Position numbers and translations under genes: made by a program. Shown here in pieces: positions 1-5,357 of a stretch of DNA of 9,650 nt. Numbering within the stretch: position 1 is the first letter of the stretch; each line of letters starts with the position of its first letter. Below the pieces are notes generated by a model. It had not been told where the DNA came from and did no database searches. It saw only the letters and a program-made list of their open reading frames with translations. The stretch comes from an uncultured Peptococcaceae bacterium (GTDB lineage Bacteria > Bacillota > Peptococcia > Peptococcales > Peptococcaceae), in contig CABQBF010000094.1 of the NCBI GenBank assembly GCA_902462325.1, positions 1-9,650 on the forward strand. Reading direction: 5' to 3'.

Positions 1-462
1 ACAAAGGCAGTGGCCAGAGGTTTAAATATTTTCATTAATTTGAAAGGCAGAAATCCTCATGGAATTGTTGAACCGGAAGATAAATATGAAGAGGAAGAAC
101 GCCTAATGACAGCCCTTTACGGCTATAAGAGTCCAGAAACGGGCAATCGTGTCGTGGCCCTGGCTCTGCGTAATAAGGATTGTGTACAGTTGGGCTTAGG
201 CGGACCAAATTGTGGTGATATTATGATTTGGTTGGCAGAAGGCTATAACTATGACCACAATGACTCGCTCTCTACAACCTATGGCTTTGGGGAAACTTCT
301 GTATCGCCAATTTTTATCGCAGCTGGGCCTGGTATTAAAGAAAATTTCAAAACCGAACGTATCATTCGTGAAGCAGATTTGACGCCAACAATGGCTGTTT
401 TAGCCGGTGTAAGAATGCCTGCTCAGTGTGAAGGCGCAGTCATTTATCAGATTTTAGAGTAG
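1..462 (+). CDS. Type I phosphodiesterase/nucleotide-pyrophosphatase-like enzyme, copy A (3' fragment)
   Basis: This is the last 153 codons of a gene that begins before the window; the frame is open from base 1 and stops at TAG 460-462. A GTG at base 10 could pass as a start, but the residues before it (TKAV) already align with TRAV in the full-length homologue at 5358-7403, so it is internal. By hand alignment the fragment is about two-thirds identical to residues 522-681 of that protein. Shared blocks include DKYE, LYGYK, PETG, AEGYNYDH, SPIFIAAG and PAQCEG. The histidine of YDH (codon 256-258) matches the last metal ligand expected in nucleotide pyrophosphatase/phosphodiesterase members of the alkaline phosphatase superfamily, and the PT(M)AVL region is the usual C-terminal end of that fold. 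The gene lies 221 bases upstream of permease A on the same strand, so it may belong with that gene or with a permease beyond the left edge. The substrate cannot be read from the fragment. Confidence 0.88.
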   Translation, partial: TKAVARGLNIFINLKGRNPHGIVEPEDKYEEEERLMTALYGYKSPETGNRVVALALRNKDCVQLGLGGPNCGDIMIWLAEGYNYDHNDSLSTTYGFGETSVSPIFIAAGPGIKENFKTERIIREADLTPTMAVLAGVRMPAQCEGAVIYQILE

Positions 463-550
463 TATGAAAGGCAAGGTGTCACCTGATATGCTAGTACGTT
501 CTCTGAAAGTTATTTCCTTGGCGGCGTAAAAGAGCTTTTATTTGACACAC

Positions 551-592
551 AAAAAAGGCGGCTATTTAGTTTTTGTCCTCTAAATAGTCGCC
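551..592 (-). terminator. Hairpin terminator oriented to the minus strand
   Basis: Two 13-base arms (557-569 and 580-592) pair with one G-U wobble around a 10-base loop. The run of six A at 551-556 lies before the stem, so only a minus-strand transcript would carry the U tail. On the plus strand the hairpin is followed by CAATTACG, which makes it a poor terminator for the phosphodiesterase gene upstream. No minus-strand gene ends here. Confidence 0.6.
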
Positions 593-670
593 CAATTACG
601 AACTTTGTTAGCTTTTTCAGTAATGAGAGAAGTAAGATTCAATAACAATGCATTTTTATATGAGAGTTGT

Positions 671-679
671 GAGGAGGGG
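671..679 (+). promoter_or_regulatory. Ribosome binding site that sets the permease A start
   Basis: GAGGAGGGG lies 4 bases before ATG 684. The in-frame upstream ATGs at 648 and 660 have no Shine-Dalgarno sequence, and the first 12 codons they would add do not resemble anything in the paralogous permease at 3794. Translation is therefore placed at 684. Confidence 0.8.
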
Positions 680-683
680 TAGT

Positions 684-2144
684 ATGTCCAGTTCAGAACA
701 AACAAAAACGAAAAAAGATTTGACGTGGTTCCATTTTATTGTTATTATTGCGCTGATGTTTGGTTTTGGGTTTATACCGCCGTTTGGGGATGTCACAGTA
801 GTAGGCATGCGGATGCTGGGAATTTTTCTTGGTTTATTATATGGTTGGAGCACTTGCGGTATGTTCTGGCCCAGTTTGTTGGGCTGGGTTGCCATTGGCC
901 TGAGCGGTATTGCTTCTGTAAAAGAGATTATGGTGCAAGGCTTTGGTAATGAAACGGTTGTATTTTTAGTTTTTATTTTGGTGTTGGTACAAATGCTTAC
1001 TGATAGCGGCGCCATAGATAATGTGGCCAATTATATTATTACGAGAAAATGGTTACAGGGTCGGCCATGGCTGTTTTCTACAATTTTTCTCTGCGTTGGC
1101 GGTCTGTTATCCGTATTTGGTCAAGCCTATGCCGCTATATTTTTAATGTGGGGGTTGCTCTTCAGCATTTTTGAAAAGGTTGATTATAAGCCCTACGAAA
1201 TGTATCCGGCAATTATGATTATCGGCGTGATTATCAGCGCTTCGCCATTTGGGATTATGTTGCCCTTCAAGGCCATTCCTATGGTACTTTTAGGCTCCTT
1301 CGCGCAAATTACCGGTATTCAGGTAAATTATCTGCAATACATGTTGGTTATGGTGCCAACTGGTATCGCAATTATTATAGGCTATATTTTAGCCTGTCGG
1401 TTTATTTTGCGTCCTGATGTCAGTAAAATGAGAGATTTTGATGTTACGAAATTAGCAAAAGAAAACAGTGACATTACACGGCATCAAAAAGCTGTTTTAA
1501 TCGCTTTTGCTTTCGCCTTAATCTTGTTGTTGATTCCTGGCAGCTTACCTACCAGTTGGGCTTTTACCCAATTTATCAGCGGCATGGGCAATGCTTCCCT
1601 AATGATTATCTGTACGGTACTGTTTACGCTTATCAAGGTAGATGGACAACCTCTGTTAGATTTTAACAAATCAGCAAAAGGCGGATTGAATTGGCCGATT
1701 ATCTTTATGATTGTTGTGATCATGCTGTTATCGTCATTGCTGATGAGTGATGCTACCGGTTTGAAACCATGGCTGGTGAGCTTATTAAGTCCAATTTTGA
1801 CCGGTTTCTCTGGCGTAGCATTTTTAATTGCACTATTTGCGATTGCCTTAATTTTAACAAACTTTATGAATAATATCATTGTAGGAATTATGTTTTTACC
1901 AGTATTGGGAACTTTTTATGAGAGTGTAGGTGCTAATCCTATTATTGGTGTGTTGTTGATTTTATTAGCAATCAACACCGCATTTTTAACACCGGCTGCT
2001 TCGCCAGCGACGGCGATGTGTTTTGCTCGTACCGATTGGATTCGCACAAAAGATGTCTTTAAGGTCATGGTTACCTGTGTGATTGTTTTTACCGTCATAG
2101 GATTGCCTATTATTCTTGGATTAGGGCATTTGATTTTCGCTTGA
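684..2144 (+). CDS. SLC13/DASS-like membrane permease, copy A
   Basis: This 486-residue, very hydrophobic protein should have about 11-12 membrane segments and act in the cytoplasmic membrane as a secondary importer of small anions. The SLC13 (divalent anion:Na+ symporter) layout is visible. A segment at residues 90-110 with a following T-D-S-G motif fits the first-half gate helix, LLSVFGQAYAAIF (141-153) sits at the first hairpin, ILTNFMNNIIVGIMFLP (390-406) at the second, and INTAFLTPAASPATA (430-444) matches the SLC13 C-terminal signature. A basic, hydrophilic loop lies at about 240-270. At both hairpins the Ser-Asn-Thr triplets that bind Na+ and carboxylate in classical members are replaced, approximately by F-G-Q and N-N-I, so a dicarboxylate substrate should not be assumed. 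Permease B at 3794 is a clear but divergent paralogue. The gene is monocistronic on its 3' side, ending at a strong terminator. ATG 684 was chosen over 648 because of its ribosome binding site. Confidence 0.85.
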   Translation: MSSSEQTKTKKDLTWFHFIVIIALMFGFGFIPPFGDVTVVGMRMLGIFLGLLYGWSTCGMFWPSLLGWVAIGLSGIASVKEIMVQGFGNETVVFLVFILVLVQMLTDSGAIDNVANYIITRKWLQGRPWLFSTIFLCVGGLLSVFGQAYAAIFLMWGLLFSIFEKVDYKPYEMYPAIMIIGVIISASPFGIMLPFKAIPMVLLGSFAQITGIQVNYLQYMLVMVPTGIAIIIGYILACRFILRPDVSKMRDFDVTKLAKENSDITRHQKAVLIAFAFALILLLIPGSLPTSWAFTQFISGMGNASLMIICTVLFTLIKVDGQPLLDFNKSAKGGLNWPIIFMIVVIMLLSSLLMSDATGLKPWLVSLLSPILTGFSGVAFLIALFAIALILTNFMNNIIVGIMFLPVLGTFYESVGANPIIGVLLILLAINTAFLTPAASPATAMCFARTDWIRTKDVFKVMVTCVIVFTVIGLPIILGLGHLIFA

Positions 2145-2237
2145 TATAATAATGGCGAGATAAAGGAGTAGTTGGCACCTTTGGTGTAATGAAGTCAACA
2201 CACTGGCCGTTTGCGGTCTGGCTTTATTTGAAATAAC

Positions 2238-2290
2238 GAGACTTGTCCAAAACAGGGGAAACTCTGTATTGGACAAGTCTCTTTTTATTT
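2238..2290 (+). terminator. Strong intrinsic terminator after permease A
   Basis: A perfect 13-bp stem (2238-2250 with 2269-2281) continues past one A-A mismatch into six more pairs (2252-2257 with 2262-2267, one G-U) capped by a GAAA tetraloop at 2258-2261. The stem is followed by TTTTTATTT. The 93 bases between the permease stop and this stem contain two small hairpins, CACC-TTT-GGTG and CCG-TTTG-CGG, and no gene. Confidence 0.93.
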
Positions 2291-2376
2291 GCCTTCAGGC
2301 GGTTAAGCCGGCGGCGGGCTAATTTATAAAAATTTTATGAAAACGATGGGGGACATTGCGTATGAGGATTAGCGAA

Positions 2377-2586
2377 CTATTTTTCATCGGGAATATAACA
2401 TAAAATATCCTTTACTTCACAAGATAAAATCGTGCAAAGGGTATTTAATGTTGCTGTTGATATATTTCTATTTTGTTTTAGAGAATCAAGAGTTCCACGA
2501 CTGAATTGATAGTCTTTTATGAGTGAATACGTCGTAATTCCTTTTTGTTTCATAGTTACCCATAAAGGTTCATAGGAAATCAACAT
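2377..2586 (-). CDS. Small Cro/C1-type (XRE family) helix-turn-helix regulator
   Basis: This 69-residue cytosolic DNA-binding protein is essentially one helix-turn-helix domain. The sequence from about residue 12 to 64 (MKQKGITTYSLIKDY, then FSRGTLDSLKQNRNIST, then LNTLCTILSCEVKDILCYIPD) matches the compact XRE/HTH_26-type pattern. The recognition helix follows FSRGTL, and the domain closes with the typical L-C-x-I-L-x-C-E-V-x-D-I-L stretch. The length is normal for this class, which lacks a ligand domain. ATG 2584-2586 is preceded on its strand by GGAGGGGAGG, ending four bases before it, which is a convincing ribosome binding site. The gene diverges from the LysR gene across 118 bases, so it may control that promoter or its own; this is inferred from position only. 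No clear terminator follows it, though its transcript would run into the back of the terminator at 2238-2290. Confidence 0.85.
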   Translation of the reverse strand: MLISYEPLWVTMKQKGITTYSLIKDYQFSRGTLDSLKQNRNISTATLNTLCTILSCEVKDILCYIPDEK

Positions 2587-2608
2587 AACGCCTCCCCTCC
2601 AATTCCTA

Positions 2609-2637
2609 ATTATATGGAGAATCTTGCTAATTGAATA
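2609..2637 (-). promoter_or_regulatory. Candidate promoter of the XRE gene
   Basis: Read on the minus strand, a perfect TATAAT (2614-2609) lies 22 bases before the ribosome binding site and start of the XRE gene. The hexamer 17 bases upstream, TATTCA (2637-2632), is a poor -35. It overlaps the -35 box of the opposing LysR promoter, so the two promoters would compete for the same bases. Confidence 0.45.
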
Positions 2638-2659
2638 TTGCCGATAAATCGGGTATAAT
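2631..2659 (+). promoter_or_regulatory. Sigma-70-type promoter of the LysR gene
   Basis: TTGAAT (2631-2636) and TATAAT (2654-2659) are separated by exactly 17 bases, close to the housekeeping consensus. The GTG start follows 45 bases after the -10 box, with an AGGGGA ribosome binding site at 2693-2698. The location fits autoregulation or control by the divergent XRE protein. Confidence 0.75.
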
Positions 2660-2704
2660 AGTCTATAAAGTTATGCGACAAATAAAATTGGTAGGGGATT
2701 ATAA

Positions 2705-3559
2705 GTGATCAAAACAGAGTGGTTGTATTATTTAACGCAAGTTGCAAAGTATAATTCAATTAATAAAGCTGCAGAAAATCTTTATATGACTAGTTCAGCT
2801 ATTAGCGCGGCAATGAAACAATTGGAATTAGAATGTGGATTTTCTATTTTGGAGAGAACCTATCGTGGAGTAAAATTGACTGAGAACGGGAAAAAAGTTG
2901 TAAAAATTGCTGAACGGATATTATTTTTGCAAGATGAGATATTGAATTTAAATAATGTAGAAACAATTGAGAGAAAAAAATATGGATTAATTACAGATAG
3001 ACAGACGATAAAATTACTTTCAAATAAAATAGTTGGTCCAGGATCAAGAGTGTTAGAAAATTTCCAATTAAAAGAATTAAGCAGTATTAGTATGGACTAT
3101 TATGAAAAGTTAGAGAATGATTCCGTGATGCTTATGATTCTTACAGATGAGAACCGAGAGACCGTGGAAAATGATACAAGAATTTATATTCGCTATTTAT
3201 ATGCGTCTAAACAATATCCAGTAAGCAGTAAAAATACAAAATGGATAAAAGAAAATGTAAAAAAGCTATCGCGAAAGGAGTTTGAAAAATTACCGAAAAT
3301 AAAGATAAAAGCGGCAGATGATATCATAGACGATAATATTGTATTAGAAACAAATGATAGTGATATTTATGCAGAAGCAATCCTAAATGATTACGGTGTG
3401 GGTTTGGTTACCAAATTCGCACCAGATATACATTGTATTGATTATGAACATTTTAAAGTATATGAACCTTTTGATGATGAAATATATGTTGTAATGGTAG
3501 CACGGAAAGATTGCGATATAAAAGTGCTATTGTTATTAGAACGCTTGATAAAAGGATAA
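2705..3559 (+). CDS. LysR-family transcriptional regulator
   Basis: This 284-residue cytosolic regulator has a classical LysR winged helix-turn-helix in residues 1-65: FLTQVA-like YLTQVAKYNSINKAAENLYMTSSAISAAMKQLE, then FSILERTYRGVKLTENG. A linker helix follows to about residue 90. The remaining ~190 residues should form the effector-binding domain. This part is divergent, but AEAILNDYGVGLVTKFAPD (about 224-242) matches the usual late segment where LysR proteins read G-x-G-hydrophobic. GTG 2705 is the start because AGGGGA sits 6 bases upstream and the next ATG would delete part of the helix-turn-helix. The gene is AT-rich: block 2941-3000 has 12 G+C of 60, against 28 of 60 in block 1501-1560 of permease A. 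It lies directly upstream of permease B, which it probably activates in response to the transported compound or a product; target and ligand are inferred. Confidence 0.9.
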   Translation: MIKTEWLYYLTQVAKYNSINKAAENLYMTSSAISAAMKQLELECGFSILERTYRGVKLTENGKKVVKIAERILFLQDEILNLNNVETIERKKYGLITDRQTIKLLSNKIVGPGSRVLENFQLKELSSISMDYYEKLENDSVMLMILTDENRETVENDTRIYIRYLYASKQYPVSSKNTKWIKENVKKLSRKEFEKLPKIKIKAADDIIDDNIVLETNDSDIYAEAILNDYGVGLVTKFAPDIHCIDYEHFKVYEPFDDEIYVVMVARKDCDIKVLLLLERLIKG

Positions 3560-3609
3560 GTGCATGAATCGGCATAAGGAAATGTTGATTCATGCACTTA
3601 TCCTTTTTT
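3550..3609 (+). terminator. Terminator overlapping the LysR stop codon
   Basis: A perfect 21-bp stem (3550-3570 with 3587-3607) with a 16-base loop is followed by a run of T to 3609. The TAA stop at 3557-3559 lies inside the left arm, so a ribosome finishing the gene would cover the stem. A run of A at the left end gives the minus strand some U-tail potential too. Confidence 0.93.
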
Positions 3610-3638
3610 GTTTGAGCATTTTAGAAATGGAGAAAGTT

Positions 3639-3692
3639 ATAAATTAAATTTGATTTATATAAATAAATGAAATTTATTGTGTCTACTATAAT
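3639..3692 (+). promoter_or_regulatory. Candidate LysR-controlled promoter of permease B
   Basis: TATAAT (3687-3692) is a perfect -10 box but has no recognisable -35 at 16-18 bases. Two inverted repeats lie just upstream: ATAAAT-N8-ATTTAT (3639-3658) and AATAAAT-GAA-ATTTATT (3662-3678), the second covering the -35 position. Paired sites near -65/-50 and -35 are the usual LysR activator arrangement. The region is very AT-rich, so chance symmetry is possible and the assignment is tentative. Confidence 0.42.
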
Positions 3693-3793
3693 TTTTTTTT
3701 GTGTGTTAAATTAATCTCATAAGCACAGAAAGCAAATGCGCGCAGAGTAAGATTCTGGAGTGAGTAGAATTTGTCTATGAGGGAGATGGGATT

Positions 3794-5227
3794 ATGAATG
3801 CAAAAATTTTAGGAAAAAGAAAAGATACAATTAATTTTGTAATTATGCTGATGCTAATGTTTGGAATAGGATTGTTATCTCCATTTGGACAGATAACGCC
3901 GATGGGAATGAAAATTTTAGGGGTTTTTATTGGTACCTTATATGGCTGGTTATTTTTAGACTTTATTGTTTCAAGTACAATTGGGCTGATCGTTTTGGGT
4001 TTAAGTGGTTATACGACTGTGATGGGAGCGTTTCAGGCAGGCATTTCCGATACAGTGGTTATGAATATGTTAATTGCTTTTGGCTTTGTGGCATTACTGA
4101 ATGAAGTTAATTTAACAGGTGCTTTAGCGGATTGGCTGTTGTCGGTAAAATTTGTAAAAGGACATCCTTGGTTGATTATTGGCATGATCTTTTTTTCGGC
4201 CTGGCTAATTGCAGCGTTTGCCGACACTTTAGCAGCAATTCTTGTATTTTGGAGTATATCTTATAAAATTGCTGATGATGTTGGATATAAACGACATTCA
4301 AAAGATATGGGATATTTGCTGACAGGCGTTATTTTCTTTTCTGCAATGGGCGCATATCTATTTCCATTCAAACCAAGTGTACTTGCTTTTAGTGGTGGCT
4401 ATGTTTCAGTAATGGGCGAAGTTCCACAAGGTGCGTGGTATTTTGGATTTATTGTATTGAGTATTTTTTTCTTTATCGTGTATTTGCTTTTAGGAAAATT
4501 GACAAAGTTTGATATTAATAAATTAAGTATTGATTTAGCAGATTTTGCTGGGAATTCCACTTGGGGGGAACGAGAAAAATGGGGCGTGGTATTTATGTTG
4601 TTTTTTATAATTTTTCTTGCTCTGCCAGCCTTTCTACCGGCAACTGCATTTGTGTTGAAATGGAAAAGTATGGGTATTATTGGTGCCACTGTTATCACTG
4701 TTACGGCAGCCTATTTGATTACAGTCGATGGAAAACCTTTAGTAAAGGAACCTGCAAAACTGTGGAAAAATGGTATCTCGTGGGATTTGATTTTCATGAT
4801 TGCTGCAACGATGCCCATTGGTGCAGCCTTAAGAAGTGAAGATGGTGGTATTATGACTACTTTGATGGGCTGGTTAATAGGGGTAATTGGCAATATGAAT
4901 TGGGTCGTATTTACAATTGTATGTATGATAGCGCTGAGTTTATTAACACAGATAAGTCATAATCTGATTATAGCAGCAGTATTATTTCCGGTTTTTGCAC
5001 CAATTTGCGCTGAGATGGGCGGCGATCCCGTGTTATGGTTTATCGTAAATTTCTTTGCAATTAATGCAGCGTTTACCACGCCAGCGGCAAGTGGCTGGGC
5101 AGCTATGCTGCATGCAAATAAAGAATGGATGTCGGTTAAAACGGCATATGGTTATGGTTTTAGTACTATACTTGTAGTGTGGATTTCTGCACTCGTGTTG
5201 ATTCCTTTATGGGTAATCGTGTTTTAA
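3794..5227 (+). CDS. SLC13/DASS-like membrane permease, copy B
   Basis: This 477-residue polytopic membrane protein is a paralogue of the permease at 684-2144. Shared blocks include LMFG-G-, PFG-(I/V)T--GM--LG-F-G-LYGW, GLSG, the PWL before hairpin 1, the PFK motif (191-193), VDG-PL (311-316), and the C-terminal IN-AF-TPAAS (423-433). It should be a secondary active importer of small anions. The first hairpin reads FADTLAAIL (142-150) and the second LTQISHNLIIAAVLFP (384-399), so the Ser-Asn-Thr motifs of classical SLC13 carriers are absent, as in copy A but with different replacements. Different residues at these sites suggest the two copies do not have identical substrates. ATG 3794 has GAGGGAG upstream. 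It follows the LysR gene and leads to phosphodiesterase B after 130 bases with no terminator between, so the two are probably cotranscribed and form one uptake-and-cleavage unit. Confidence 0.85.
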   Translation: MNAKILGKRKDTINFVIMLMLMFGIGLLSPFGQITPMGMKILGVFIGTLYGWLFLDFIVSSTIGLIVLGLSGYTTVMGAFQAGISDTVVMNMLIAFGFVALLNEVNLTGALADWLLSVKFVKGHPWLIIGMIFFSAWLIAAFADTLAAILVFWSISYKIADDVGYKRHSKDMGYLLTGVIFFSAMGAYLFPFKPSVLAFSGGYVSVMGEVPQGAWYFGFIVLSIFFFIVYLLLGKLTKFDINKLSIDLADFAGNSTWGEREKWGVVFMLFFIIFLALPAFLPATAFVLKWKSMGIIGATVITVTAAYLITVDGKPLVKEPAKLWKNGISWDLIFMIAATMPIGAALRSEDGGIMTTLMGWLIGVIGNMNWVVFTIVCMIALSLLTQISHNLIIAAVLFPVFAPICAEMGGDPVLWFIVNFFAINAAFTTPAASGWAAMLHANKEWMSVKTAYGYGFSTILVVWISALVLIPLWVIVF

Positions 5228-5305
5228 AGATGTTCTTGGCTTGCTACAGAACTTGCCATCGTATGTATATAGGCGTTACGCAGGAAAAGGTTTAGTGAGC
5301 TAAAA

Positions 5306-5333
5306 TTGTTATATATTAAATTATATATATATT
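5306..5333 (+). promoter_or_regulatory. Weak candidate internal promoter for phosphodiesterase B
   Basis: TTGTTA (5306-5311) and TATATT (5328-5333) are spaced by 16 bases, in an AT-rich stretch just before the ribosome binding site AAGGAGA (5344-5350). It would give a very short leader. It may add expression beyond read-through from permease B. The composition makes chance matches likely. Confidence 0.28.
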
Positions 5334-5357
5334 CAAAAATGAAAAGGAGAGATTATT

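Noticed and set aside
474..484. AGGTGTCACCT palindrome
   Set aside because: Eleven bases with one central unpaired base and no promoter nearby; too short to call an operator.
463..683. Riboswitch in the permease A leader
   Set aside because: The only strong structure is the minus-strand terminator hairpin; no recognised aptamer core or plus-strand terminator/antiterminator pair is visible.
648..683. Longer permease A start at ATG 648
   Set aside because: It has no ribosome binding site, and the added residues are not shared with the paralogue.
656..1030. Open minus-strand frame opposite permease A
   Set aside because: It lies wholly over a well-supported membrane protein, has no ribosome binding site or recognisable domain, and its composition mirrors the opposite-strand codons.
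2145..2237. Small RNA before the permease A terminator
   Set aside because: Only two short hairpins and no promoter; it is more simply the 3' untranslated part of the permease mRNA.
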